NCBI RefSeq assembly: GCF_002454115.1
Contig: NZ_DKIH01000004.1
Location: 17,062-62,590, forward strand
Direction: 5' to 3'
Source: Sphingopyxis sp. UBA6723
GTDB taxonomy: Bacteria > Pseudomonadota > Alphaproteobacteria > Sphingomonadales > Sphingomonadaceae
Length of the DNA stretch: 45,529 bases
Both the position numbers and the translations under genes were made by a program. Within the stretch, counting starts at the first letter, position 1. Each line of letters opens with the position of its first letter. The notes under the pieces are model-generated. The model ran no database searches, was not told where the DNA came from, and was given only the letters and a program-made list of their open reading frames with translations. Shown piece after piece: positions 1 through 7,882 of this stretch.

Positions 1-44
1 GGCAGCGCGAAGCGCTGACGGAGGGCCTTTGACGCGACCGGCGT

Positions 45-107
45 CGCCCCTCCTCCACTTGCTTCGCAAGCGGTCCCCCTCCCCATCGCTGCGCGACAGG
101 GAGGATT
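45..107. repeat. Intergenic repeat-like stretch at the left edge
   Basis: C-rich stretch with a small perfect hairpin (CTTGC-TTC-GCAAG at 58-70) followed by CCCCCTCCCC and a purine-rich GGGAGG. Its style resembles the CCCCTCCCC repeat at 5875-6000. The upstream neighbour is outside the window, so the full extent is unknown. Confidence 0.4.
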
Positions 108-196
108 ATCGCAGCGCCGCACTGTATTGACACAGCAACACGCCTATGCCATAACATCTGCGGGGCAAGGGGATCGGTCTAACAAGGACGACCCCG

Positions 197-1258
197 ATGT
201 ATAGTGAAAGCGACCTGCAAGCTGCGGTCGATGCGAAGGTTTTGACGCCGGAGGCCGCGATGGCATTCCGGTCGCATATCGCGTCGGTTCGCTCGGCCCC
301 CGCCGCGGATGAAGAATCCTTCCGCCTGATCACCGGTTTCAACGATATTTTCGTCAGCATCGCCGCGATCATTCTGTTGATGGCGGTCGGTTGGATCGGC
401 GCTTCGATCCACCCCGCGCTCGGCGGCGCGTTCGTTGCCGGGTCGGCGTGGTTCCTGGCCGAGTATTTCACCCGCAAGCGCCGCATGGCGCTGCCCAGTA
501 TCGTGTTGGTGCTGGCCTTTTCGGGCGGCGTGTTCGCGACCATGGTCGGCTTCCTGTTCGAACATGGCGAGGCGATTTTCGGCCAGCATCTTGGCCACAC
601 CCTCGGCGCCATCCTGTTCGGTACCATCGCGCTGGTGACCGCTGCGGCGACGTGGGCGCATTGGAAGCGGTTCATGGTTCCGATTACGGTAGCTGCCGGT
701 ACCGCAGCGCTCGCCGCGACGGCCGTGGCGCTGGTGCTGTCGATCACCGGGATGCCCGAACAGCCCGACGCGCTCGTCATGTCGCTCGTGCTCACCGCGG
801 GCATCGGAGTGTTCGCGCTGGCGATGTGGTGGGACCGCAGCGACCGGGTGCGCCAGACGCGGCGCAGCGACGTGGCCTTCTGGCTCCACCTGCTGGCCGC
901 GCCGATGATCGCGCACCCGATCTTCCACCTGCTGGGTGTCACCGAGGGCAATGATATCGGCAGCGGCGCCGCGGTGATGGTCGTTGCCATCTATGTGCTG
1001 TTCGGGCTGATCGCGCTGGCGATCGACCGCCGCGCCTTGCTCGTGTCCGCCCTCGCCTATGTGCTGTTCGCGCTGACCCAGTTGTTCCGTGAATTCGGCG
1101 CGGTCGAGCTCAATGTTGCGCTCACCGCCTTCGTGATCGGTTCGGCACTGCTGCTGCTGTCGGCCTTCTGGCAGAATGCCCGGGCGGTCGTGGTGGGGAT
1201 GCTGCCCGACAATCTGGCGAACCAGCTGCCCGCGACGACGCGGGTCGCGCAAGCCTAA
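197..1258 (+). CDS. Multi-pass inner-membrane protein of unknown function
   Basis: A 353-residue protein I cannot assign to a named family. The first 45 residues are soluble. The rest is about ten hydrophobic segments separated by short charged loops, from about residue 48 (FNDIFVSIAAIILLMAVGWI) to the C-terminus. That pattern fits an integral membrane protein with little periplasmic mass, and the layout resembles the DUF2157/DUF4401-type membrane proteins, although I see no diagnostic motif. The start is supported by AAGGACG at 184-190, seven bases before the ATG. It is transcribed toward the convergent DUF2794 gene, with a hairpin repeat in between. Reality of the gene is certain; function is unknown. 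Confidence 0.8.
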   Translation: MYSESDLQAAVDAKVLTPEAAMAFRSHIASVRSAPAADEESFRLITGFNDIFVSIAAIILLMAVGWIGASIHPALGGAFVAGSAWFLAEYFTRKRRMALPSIVLVLAFSGGVFATMVGFLFEHGEAIFGQHLGHTLGAILFGTIALVTAAATWAHWKRFMVPITVAAGTAALAATAVALVLSITGMPEQPDALVMSLVLTAGIGVFALAMWWDRSDRVRQTRRSDVAFWLHLLAAPMIAHPIFHLLGVTEGNDIGSGAAVMVVAIYVLFGLIALAIDRRALLVSALAYVLFALTQLFREFGAVELNVALTAFVIGSALLLLSAFWQNARAVVVGMLPDNLANQLPATTRVAQA

Positions 1259-1264
1259 CACTAT

Positions 1265-1342
1265 CGTCATCCCGGCGGAGGCCGGGATCTCGCCTGTGCG
1301 TTATGACGTGAGGTTGAGATCCCGGCCTTCGCCGGGATGACG
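1265..1342. repeat. Hairpin intergenic repeat, family 2 (GTCATCCCGG type)
   Basis: An inverted repeat whose outer arms are CGTCATCCCGGC and its complement GCCGGGATGACG, with the inner arms GCCGGGATCTC and GAGATCCCGGC. It begins six bases after the stop of the upstream gene and ends 14 bases before the stop of the convergent DUF2794 gene. It could act as a shared 3'-end structure. Related copies are at 13281-13357 and 24703-24782. Confidence 0.85.
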
Positions 1343-1356
1343 ACGTAGAAACGCCG

Positions 1357-1704
1357 TCAGTCTCCAACCAGCTTCATAAGCTTGCGTTCGACGGGGGCGA
1401 GCACGTTCGCGAGTTCGTCCCCACGTTTCAAAATCGCCCCGGCTTCGGAGACCAAGGCCCACATGCCCTGGCGGCTCCGCAAGGCGGGGCGTTTTTCGAT
1501 GCGATATTCGGGGCGTTCGGCAGCGCGGCGAAAGGCCGAGAAGATCGCGGCATCGCGGTGGAAGTCCATCGCATAATCGCGCCAATGCCCCGCCGCGACC
1601 ATGCGGCCGTAGAGGTCAAGGATGCGCATCAATTCGGGGCGTTCGAAACCGGTCTGCTGGGGTATCGCTTTCGTCGCGAACGACAGGGGCGTCACCGTTC
1701 CCAT
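1357..1704 (-). CDS. DUF2794 family protein
   Basis: A 115-residue protein matching, from memory, the alphaproteobacterial DUF2794 family: an N-terminal segment with F-x-R-x-E-L, then LDLYGRMVAAGHWRDYAMDF, a central FSAFRRAAERPEYRIEK block, and a C-terminal ILKRGDEL-x-N-V-L segment. The family is near-universal in alphaproteobacteria and has no established function. Its ATG overlaps the TGA of cysE by one base (TGATG), so the two are translationally coupled on one mRNA. A hairpin repeat lies 14 bases past its stop. Confidence 0.85.
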   Translation of the reverse strand: MGTVTPLSFATKAIPQQTGFERPELMRILDLYGRMVAAGHWRDYAMDFHRDAAIFSAFRRAAERPEYRIEKRPALRSRQGMWALVSEAGAILKRGDELANVLAPVERKLMKLVGD

Positions 1705-2429
1705 CAGGCGCTTTTCCGGCTCCCCTTGCGCCGCGGCGCTTCGTCTTCACTCACGGCATCGTCACTCGTGGCGTCGCGTTCGGAAATCAGTTGGGCGAGC
1801 TGTTTCTGCATCTGCTCAAGCTGGCATTGCAGCAGCTCAACCTTTTGCGTCGCGGGATCGAACGTCTCGTTGCATGTCCCATAAGGCACAAATTCGCGCG
1901 CATATTCGGCGGCGTCGACGAGGGTCGACCGCGCCGGGATGCCGACCATCACCGCGCCCTCGGGCACATCCTTGGTCACCACCGCATTGGCGCCGATGCG
2001 CGCGCGCGGGTTGACCGTGATCGGGCCGAGGATCTGCGCGCCCGATCCGACGATGACGTCGTCGGCCAGCGTCGGGTGGCGTTTGCCCGCGATGCCATTG
2101 GCAGGATCGGTCCCGCCCAAGGTGACGCACTGGTAGATGGTGACATTGTCGCCGATCTCGGCGGTCTCGCCGATGACGGTAAAGCCATGGTCGATAAACA
2201 GATGGCGGCCAATCTTGGCGCCCGGATGAATGTCGATCGCGGTCATCCAGCGCGACAGATGATTGACGAAGCGCGCAAGGAAAAACATTCGCGCCTCGAA
2301 CAGCCAATGCGCGACGCGGTGCATGCCCACCGCGACGAGTCCCGGGTAGAGGAGAATTTCCCAACGCGACCGCGGCGCAGGGTCGCGCGCCTTGATCGAA
2401 TCGAGATAGGCGATCAGCCCGTTGAACAT
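1704..2429 (-). CDS. cysE: Serine O-acetyltransferase
   Basis: Makes O-acetylserine from serine and acetyl-CoA, the committed step of cysteine synthesis, in the cytoplasm. The 241-residue protein has an N-terminal helical part ending in the IHPGAKIG turn. It is followed by the left-handed beta-helix hexapeptide repeats (GRHLFIDHGFTVIGETAEIG, then VTLGGT and KRHPTLADDVIVGSGAQILG), including the catalytic His of IDHG. The last 45 or so residues are a charged tail containing a coiled-coil-like QCQLEQMQKQLAQL stretch. The length is that of the short EpsC/CysE form. The start is preceded by AGGGGACAG on the minus strand. An imperfect palindrome, TTGT-N5-ACAA, sits 23-36 bases upstream. DUF2794 follows with overlapping stop and start codons. 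Confidence 0.92.
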   Translation of the reverse strand: MFNGLIAYLDSIKARDPAPRSRWEILLYPGLVAVGMHRVAHWLFEARMFFLARFVNHLSRWMTAIDIHPGAKIGRHLFIDHGFTVIGETAEIGDNVTIYQCVTLGGTDPANGIAGKRHPTLADDVIVGSGAQILGPITVNPRARIGANAVVTKDVPEGAVMVGIPARSTLVDAAEYAREFVPYGTCNETFDPATQKVELLQCQLEQMQKQLAQLISERDATSDDAVSEDEAPRRKGSRKSA

Positions 2430-2452
2430 ACACTGTCCCCTGCGACCCTATT

Positions 2453-2465
2453 TTGTACCGGACAA
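2453..2465. promoter_or_regulatory. Palindrome TTGT-N5-ACAA upstream of cysE
   Basis: TTGTACCGGACAA is a short dyad 24-36 bases before the cysE start. It lies inside an 84-base gap after the phytoene-synthase-like gene, where an operator or part of a promoter would be expected. The regulator is unknown and the site is short, so chance is possible. Confidence 0.25.
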
Positions 2466-2513
2466 GATAGATGTTCGGGCGGCGCATTTCCACCCCCGCG
2501 ACATTTTTTGTCG

Positions 2514-3146
2514 TCAGCGACCCATCAGCCCGATCCGCAGCAGCAGCAAACCCTCGCTCCGCCAGCGCCGTTCGCCGTCGTTTTGGGCGATGGCTGCGGC
2601 CCAGCGGTCGAGCATCAGCAGCGCGCGGTTTGCTGCAAAAATGCTGCGCGGCGGCGGCGCCCAATCGCGCGCGGCGGCGAGCAACTCGCGCGCTTCCCGG
2701 GCTCCCGTCTGAACGCTGGCGCCCCACAGCAGCCCCCACCGCCGACCCCCGTCGGCATCGCCGCCCGACAGCGCAAAAAGACGTGCGCCGAATTCCGCGG
2801 CGGCGGAGTGACGGTCGGCGACATCCTCGGCGAGCAGCATCGCCTCGGCCGCATCGACGAGCGTATCGAGCCCGCCCTGCCCGGCCCATGTCGCGGTGAG
2901 CTCCGCGAGCAACGGCTCGCCCTTGGGCAAGCCATCGGGATCGCGCGCGAGCATCGCCACCATGTCGCGCCACCAGGCGAGTTTGATCTGGCCGATCAAA
3001 GGTTCGCGCGCGTCAATCAGGAGCCGCGTCAGCCGTTCGGCGAAGGCCCATAGCGTCGCGATCGCCGCGCGCCGTCCGCGCGGAACGGCGACCATCACGC
3101 GTGGATCGCGGATGTCGGGGTAGGAGGTCTCAGGTACGATTGTCAT
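2514..3146 (-). CDS. Squalene/phytoene synthase-like protein (NDUFAF6-like)
   Basis: About 210 residues from the ATG at 3146; a TTG three codons earlier is the alternative. The block REPLIGQIKLAWWRDMV, about residues 45-65, is the hallmark of the squalene/phytoene synthase superfamily branch that includes mitochondrial NDUFAF6. The first aspartate-rich motif of true synthases (DDxxD) is not visible: the corresponding helix reads ALWAFAERLTRLLIDA. Length is well below the 270-300 residues of an active synthase. I therefore favour a non-catalytic respiratory complex I assembly role over carotenoid or squalene synthesis. An NDUFS4-like complex I subunit gene at 10046 is consistent but not decisive. 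It probably shares a transcript with cysE. Confidence 0.72.
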   Translation of the reverse strand: MTIVPETSYPDIRDPRVMVAVPRGRRAAIATLWAFAERLTRLLIDAREPLIGQIKLAWWRDMVAMLARDPDGLPKGEPLLAELTATWAGQGGLDTLVDAAEAMLLAEDVADRHSAAAEFGARLFALSGGDADGGRRWGLLWGASVQTGAREARELLAAARDWAPPPRSIFAANRALLMLDRWAAAIAQNDGERRWRSEGLLLLRIGLMGR

Positions 3147-3185
3147 GCGCCGCAAGCGTTAGAGCACGACGGGAAAATAGGAAAC

Positions 3186-3273
3186 CGTTCGCCCTGAGCC
3201 TGTCGAAGGGCCGCTCTTTCTTCAAGCGACGTCAAAGACAAGGACGGTGCTTCGACAAGCTCAGCACGAACGG
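3186..3273. repeat. Hairpin intergenic repeat, family 1 (copy 1)
   Basis: Outer arms are CGTTCGCCCTGAGCCTGTCG at the left and TTCGACAAGCTCAGCACGAA at the right, roughly complementary to each other. The inner part contains CTTTCTT and GACGTCAAAGA. It fills most of the gap between pdhB and the phytoene-synthase-like gene, ending 22 bases from the pdhB stop. Other copies: 9938-10022 and 34171-34255. Confidence 0.85.
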
Positions 3274-3295
3274 AATTGAAGTGGGCGCCGACCAA

Positions 3296-4681
3296 TCAAC
3301 CGCGATTGCGAACCGCCTTCACCGCGGCGGCGACGCGCGGTACATCGACCAGCGCGGCCTTTTCCAGATTGGCGGCATAGGGCAGCGGCACATCTTCGTT
3401 GCACACGCGCATCACCGGCGCGTCGAGATCGTCAAAGCCCTGTTCCATCGCGACCATCGCCAGTTCGCTGGCGATCGAGCAGACCGGCCAGCCTTCCTCG
3501 ACAACGACCAGATGGTTGGTCTTCTTGAGGCTCGCCAGCACCGTCGCCGTATCCAGCGGGCGCAAGGTGCGCAGATCGATGACCTCGGCGTCGATGCCCT
3601 CGCCCGCCAGCTGGTCGGCGGCTTCGAGCGCGAGCCCGACGCCGATCGAATAGCTGACGACGGTGACGTCGTTGCCCGGTCGCATGATGCGCGCCTGACC
3701 GATCGGCAGGACATGGTCGGGCAGATCGGGGACGTCGAAGCTGCGACCATAGAGCAGTTCGTTTTCGAGGAAAACGACGGGGTCTTCGGTGCGGATCGCG
3801 GCCTTCAACAACCCCTTGGCGTCGGCGGCGTCATAGGGCGCAATCACGATCAGGCCAGGGACGCTGGCGTACCAGGGCGCGAAATTCTGGCTGTGCTGCG
3901 CGCCGACGCGCGACGCGGCGCCATTGGGACCGCGGAACACGATCGGGCAGCGCATCTGGCCGCCCGACATATAGTTGGTCTTGGCCGCCGAGTTGATGAT
4001 GTGGTCGATCGCCTGCATCGCGAAGTTGAAGGTCATGAATTCGATGACCGGCTTCAGCCCGCCCATCGCCGCACCGGCGCCGAGCCCGGCAAAGCCATAT
4101 TCGGTGATCGGCGTGTCGATGACGCGGCGCGCGCCGAATTCGTCGAGCAGCCCCTGCGTGACCTTATACGCGCCCTGATATTCGGCGACTTCCTCGCCCA
4201 TCACGAACACGCGGTCGTCGGCGCGCATTTCCTCGGCCATCGCGTCGCGCAATGCTTCGCGGACGGTCAGGCGGACCATGGCGGTGCCTTCGGGGATCGC
4301 GGGGTCAGCGACCGCGGCTTTCGCCTTGACGACAAGTTGCTCGGTGCCGCTTTCGGCTTTTTTCGGCACGTCCTCTTTAGGCGTATCGGCCTTGGGCGCT
4401 TCGGCAGCGGGCGCGGGCGTCGGGGCCGCAGCTTCCTCCCCGTCGCCCGTAATCGTCGCGATCACGGTGCCGACCTTCACATTGTCGGTGCCCTCGGCGA
4501 CCAGGATCTGGCCAATCGTGCCTTCGTCGATCGCTTCAAATTCCATCGTCGCCTTGTCGGTCTCGATCTCGGCGAGGATGTCGCCCGACTTGACCGCATC
4601 GCCTTCCTTGACGAGCCATTTGGCGAGCGTGCCTTCTTCCATCGTCGGCGACAGCGCCGGCATCTTCAATTCGATGGCCAT
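3296..4681 (-). CDS. pdhB: Pyruvate dehydrogenase E1 component, beta subunit (with lipoyl domain)
   Basis: With PdhA it decarboxylates pyruvate and passes the acetyl group to lipoyl-E2 in the cytoplasmic pyruvate dehydrogenase complex. I start it at 4681 (MAIELKMPALSPTMEEGTLA). An upstream ATG in frame would overlap pdhA by 86 bases and adds no domain sequence. Residues 1-80 are a lipoyl domain with the modified lysine in EIETDKATMEF (about K43). A proline/alanine linker at about 85-115 follows. The rest is the transketolase pyrimidine-binding and C-terminal domains (EEVAEYQGAYKVTQGL, GFAGLGAGAAM, FRGPNGAASRVGAQHSQ). E1-beta carrying its own lipoyl domain is an alphaproteobacterial trait. One base separates it from the pdhA stop, so it is co-translated. 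E2 and E3 are not in the window. Confidence 0.96.
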   Translation of the reverse strand: MAIELKMPALSPTMEEGTLAKWLVKEGDAVKSGDILAEIETDKATMEFEAIDEGTIGQILVAEGTDNVKVGTVIATITGDGEEAAAPTPAPAAEAPKADTPKEDVPKKAESGTEQLVVKAKAAVADPAIPEGTAMVRLTVREALRDAMAEEMRADDRVFVMGEEVAEYQGAYKVTQGLLDEFGARRVIDTPITEYGFAGLGAGAAMGGLKPVIEFMTFNFAMQAIDHIINSAAKTNYMSGGQMRCPIVFRGPNGAASRVGAQHSQNFAPWYASVPGLIVIAPYDAADAKGLLKAAIRTEDPVVFLENELLYGRSFDVPDLPDHVLPIGQARIMRPGNDVTVVSYSIGVGLALEAADQLAGEGIDAEVIDLRTLRPLDTATVLASLKKTNHLVVVEEGWPVCSIASELAMVAMEQGFDDLDAPVMRVCNEDVPLPYAANLEKAALVDVPRVAAAVKAVRNRG

Positions 4682-4682
4682 C

Positions 4683-5771
4683 TCAATATTGCTCCACCAG
4701 CACGTCGGTATAAAGTTCATGCAGTTCGGGTTCGGGGGCGCTTTCGGCAAAGTCGGCGGAATCGGCAACGATCGCGCGGATTTCCTTGTCGATGGCCTTG
4801 AACTTGTCCTCGGTGATCCCCGCTTCCTCCATCACCTTTTTCAGATGTTCGAGCGCGTCGGACTTGTCGCGCACCGCCTGCACTTCCTCGCGGCTGCGAT
4901 ATTTGGCCGGGTCGGACATCGAATGGCCGCGATAGCGATAGGTTTTGAGCTCCATCAGCACCGGCCCCTTGCCCGCGCGCACCCATTCGAGCGCCGCCTC
5001 AGCGGCACCGCGCACCGCGAGCACGTCCATGCCGTCAACCTGCATCCCGGGGATGCGGAAGCTTTCGCCGCGGCGATAAAGCTGATCCTCGGCCGACGAG
5101 CGATTGACCGACGTGCCCATCGCATATTGGTTGTTCTCGATCACAAAGATGATCGGCAGCTTCCACAGCTCGGCCATGTTGAAGCTTTCATAGACCTGCC
5201 CCTGGTTCGACGCGCCGTCGCCGAAATAGGACATCGCGACCCCGCCGTCGTCGCGATATTTGTGTGCGAAGGCAAGGCCGGTGCCGAGCGACACCTGCGC
5301 CCCGACGATGCCGTGGCCGCCGTAGAATTTATGCTCGACGCTGAACATGTGCATCGACCCGCCCTTGCCGCGCGAAATGCCCGCGGCGCGGCCAGTTAGT
5401 TCGGCCATGATGACCTTGGGGTCGATACCATAGGCGAGCATATGACCGTGGTCCCGGTATCCGGTGATCACGCTGTCCTTGTCGCCGTCGAGCGCCGACT
5501 GCAAACCCACTGCGACGGCTTCCTGGCCGATATAGAGATGGCAAAAACCACCGATCAGCCCCAGTCCGTACAACTGCCCCGCCTTTTCCTCGAAACGCCG
5601 GATCAGCAGCATTTCGCGGTAGAATTTCTCCAGCTCCTCGGGCGTCGCGTCATAGGAAACGGGATCGCGCGGCTGCTCGCGGTTGGTCGCGGCGGCGGGC
5701 GTGGACGCAGTCTTTTTCGGCGCGGCAGGTTTGCGCGCGGGTGCTTTGGCCAAGGGAGGTTTCCTTTGCAT
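4683..5771 (-). CDS. pdhA: Pyruvate dehydrogenase E1 component, alpha subunit
   Basis: The thiamine-diphosphate-binding subunit of pyruvate dehydrogenase. Of its 362 residues the first 40 are a lysine/alanine/proline-rich tail. The E1 dehydrogenase fold then runs through YREMLLIRRFEEKAGQLYGL, GFCHLYIGQEAVAVG, TGYRDHGHMLAYG and SRGKGGSMHMF. The thiamine diphosphate motif opens with YFGDGASNQGQVYESFNMA and closes with FVIENNQYAMGT. The loop YRYRGHSMSDPAKYR is the usual E1-alpha phosphorylation-loop region. It is the first gene of a pdhA-pdhB pair, with ftsB and eno upstream on the same strand. The 239-base gap to ftsB holds a repeat, so a separate promoter is likely. Confidence 0.96.
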   Translation of the reverse strand: MQRKPPLAKAPARKPAAPKKTASTPAAATNREQPRDPVSYDATPEELEKFYREMLLIRRFEEKAGQLYGLGLIGGFCHLYIGQEAVAVGLQSALDGDKDSVITGYRDHGHMLAYGIDPKVIMAELTGRAAGISRGKGGSMHMFSVEHKFYGGHGIVGAQVSLGTGLAFAHKYRDDGGVAMSYFGDGASNQGQVYESFNMAELWKLPIIFVIENNQYAMGTSVNRSSAEDQLYRRGESFRIPGMQVDGMDVLAVRGAAEAALEWVRAGKGPVLMELKTYRYRGHSMSDPAKYRSREEVQAVRDKSDALEHLKKVMEEAGITEDKFKAIDKEIRAIVADSADFAESAPEPELHELYTDVLVEQY

Positions 5772-5874
5772 TTAGCCGTTACGGCAAGGCTCCCTATAGG
5801 AGCCGTGCGCCGGGTTTGGCAACGCCCGCTTGGAGGCGGCAGCAATGCAAACTTACGTATGCAGCATATCTAAG

Positions 5875-6000
5875 CCCCTCCCCTTCAGGGGAGGGGTTGG
5901 GGTGGAGTCTGTCGGCGTCGTGCAAGGCCGCTGGATCCCACCCGCTGCGACTAAGCCAGCAAGCTGGCAAGTCTCGCTGCCCTCCCCTGAAGGAGAGGTA
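5875..6000. repeat. Intergenic repeat, family 5 (CCCCTCCCCTTC type)
   Basis: The left unit, CCCCTCCCCTTCAGGGGAGG (5875 onward), and the right unit, CCTCCCCTGAAGGAGAGG (up to 5998), are inverted relative to each other. They flank about 75 bases of unrelated sequence. Each unit also folds on itself. It lies between ftsB and pdhA, ending 11 bases from the ftsB stop. No gene is visible in the 239-base gap. Confidence 0.65.
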
Positions 6001-6010
6001 TTTACCTAGG

Positions 6011-6337
6011 TCAGCGTTTCGCCGCAGGCTCCAGCGGAATGATCACCTCGTCAGGGTGATAGGCGCCCAGCTTCTCGCGCACATATTCCTCGGCCAAGTC
6101 GGGATCGACGCGCCGCCGGTCGAGCAGATTGACCCGGTTCTCCAGCTCGCTTTCCTTCTTGGCGAGTTCAGACAGCACGACGCGCTTCTTTTCGACCGAC
6201 TGGCTGTAATCGCCCCAGGCATACAGCCCGGTCGGCCCAAAAATGATGTAACCGATCATCGCCAGCACCGCGATCACCGCGACCGCGGGGCCAACGGCCC
6301 GGTTCATCGATTTGCGAAGTTTGTGGCGCTGCGTCAT
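6011..6337 (-). CDS. ftsB: Septum formation initiator protein FtsB/DivIC
   Basis: A 108-residue bitopic division protein. It has a basic N-terminus (TQRHKLRKSMNR), one transmembrane helix at about 14-34 (AVGPAVAVIAVLAMIGYIIF), then a periplasmic coiled coil (SQSVEKKRVVLSELAKKESELENRVNLL) and the conserved tail YVREKLGAYHPDEVI. In the known FtsQLB complex it links FtsL and FtsQ and helps activate septal peptidoglycan synthesis. Position directly downstream of eno (69 bases) is a widely conserved arrangement, and both probably share a promoter. Confidence 0.9.
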   Translation of the reverse strand: MTQRHKLRKSMNRAVGPAVAVIAVLAMIGYIIFGPTGLYAWGDYSQSVEKKRVVLSELAKKESELENRVNLLDRRRVDPDLAEEYVREKLGAYHPDEVIIPLEPAAKR

Positions 6338-6406
6338 TCCGGCCCTTGAATCAGAGTTGATTCATGGCGTCAAGGCATCAGGCCACAGTTTTCCGCAGCT
6401 TTGCGC

Positions 6407-7681
6407 TCAACCGAAAATCGCCGCCCCCGGATAACGCGCCATGTCGCCCAGCTCTTCCTCGATGCGGATCAGCTGGTTGTACTTCGCGAGCCGGTCCGAG
6501 CGCGCGAGGCTGCCGGTCTTGATCTGGCCGCAGTTGGTGGCGACCGCCAGGTCGGCGATCGTCGAATCCTCGGTTTCGCCCGAACGGTGCGACATCACCG
6601 CTGTGTAACGCGCGCGGTGTGCCATATCGACCGCATCGAGCGTTTCGGACAGCGTGCCGATCTGGTTGACCTTCACGAGCAGCGAGTTGGCGAGGCCGTC
6701 CTTGATCCCCTGTTCCAGCCGCAGCGGGTTGGTGACGAACAGATCGTCGCCGACCAGCTGGCACTTGTCGCCGACAAGGTCGGTGAGCGCCTTCCAGCCC
6801 GTGAAATCATCTTCGCTCATGCCGTCCTCGATCGATTTGATTGGATAGTCGTTGACGAGCGCGGCGAGATATTCGGCCATCTGCTCGGGGCTGAGCGACA
6901 ATCCCTCGCCGCTGATCTCATATTTGCCGTTCTTGAAGAATTCGGTCGCGGCGCAGTCGAGTGCAAGCACGACGTCGGTGCCGAGCTTGAAGCCCGCCTG
7001 GTCGACCGACGCGGCGATGAAATCGAGCGCGGCGCGCGTCGAGGCGAGGTTCGGGGCGAAGCCGCCTTCGTCGCCGACTGCCGTGGCGAGGCCTTTCGCC
7101 GTCAGGCCTTTCTTGAGCGTGTGGAAAATCTCGCTGCCCCAGCGCACTGCTTCGGCGATGCTGCCGGCGCCGACGGGCATGATCATGAATTCCTGCACAT
7201 CGATCGGGTTGTCGGCATGTTCGCCGCCGTTGATGATGTTCATCATCGGCACCGGCAAGGTGCGCGCCGACACGCCGCCGACATAACGATAGAGCGGCAG
7301 CCCGCGCGCGTCGGCCGCGGCCTTGGCAGCAGCAAGGCTGACGCCGAGGATCGCATTGGCGCCAAGGCGGCTCTTGTTCGCCGTGCCGTCGAGGTCGATC
7401 ATCGTTATATCAAGTTCGCGCTGGTCCTCGGCATCGAGGCCGATCAGCGCCTCGGCGATGTCGCCATTGACCGCGGCGACCGCCTTGATCACGCCCTTGC
7501 CGAGGTAGCGTGACTTGTCGCCATCGCGCAGTTCGACGGCTTCATGCGCGCCGGTCGAGGCGCCGGAAGGCACCGCAGCGCGGCCAAAGCTGCCATCCTC
7601 CAGCAGCACATCGACTTCGACGGTGGGGTTGCCGCGACTGTCGAGGATTTCGCGGCCGTGGATGTCGATGATGGCGGTCAT
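6407..7681 (-). CDS. eno: Enolase
   Basis: Converts 2-phosphoglycerate to phosphoenolpyruvate in glycolysis; cytoplasmic and Mg-dependent. The 424-residue length is standard. Visible landmarks are IHGREILDSRGNPTVEVDV at the N-terminus, GASTGAHEAVELRDGD, NIINGGEHADNPIDVQEFMI, VGDEGGFAPN (catalytic Glu), SIEDGMSEDD, GDDLFVTNP, and the C-terminal SHRSGETEDSTIADLAVATN. The start at 7681 is chosen because it begins with the conserved MTAIIDIHGREI; a longer in-frame extension upstream lacks homology. It heads the eno-ftsB-pdhA-pdhB run. Confidence 0.97.
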   Translation of the reverse strand: MTAIIDIHGREILDSRGNPTVEVDVLLEDGSFGRAAVPSGASTGAHEAVELRDGDKSRYLGKGVIKAVAAVNGDIAEALIGLDAEDQRELDITMIDLDGTANKSRLGANAILGVSLAAAKAAADARGLPLYRYVGGVSARTLPVPMMNIINGGEHADNPIDVQEFMIMPVGAGSIAEAVRWGSEIFHTLKKGLTAKGLATAVGDEGGFAPNLASTRAALDFIAASVDQAGFKLGTDVVLALDCAATEFFKNGKYEISGEGLSLSPEQMAEYLAALVNDYPIKSIEDGMSEDDFTGWKALTDLVGDKCQLVGDDLFVTNPLRLEQGIKDGLANSLLVKVNQIGTLSETLDAVDMAHRARYTAVMSHRSGETEDSTIADLAVATNCGQIKTGSLARSDRLAKYNQLIRIEEELGDMARYPGAAIFG

Positions 7682-7882
7682 GGGATATGTCCTGCTGGCG
7701 GCCCGCGATAGGCCGGTTGGGAAAGGCGCCCGCCTGTTATCGGCGCGGCGCGGGAATCGCAATAATGGATAGGAATTTTGCTGGCCTATGGAACCAATGG
7801 GCGGCTCTTGCTATATATTCAGGCAGGACCAAAGGGATGTTCGCCAATGCGGCGCCCGACACAAGAAGAAGAGGATAACGCC

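Noticed and set aside
3101..4801. 566-codon open frame opposite pdhB
   Set aside because: Mirror of a clear pdhB gene; translation is rich in Arg, His and Asp with no recognisable fold.
7790..7816. GGAACC upstream of the DUF883 cluster as an EcfG promoter
   Set aside because: No CGTT-like element follows at 16-17 bases; the CTATAT at 7811 fits a housekeeping -10 better.
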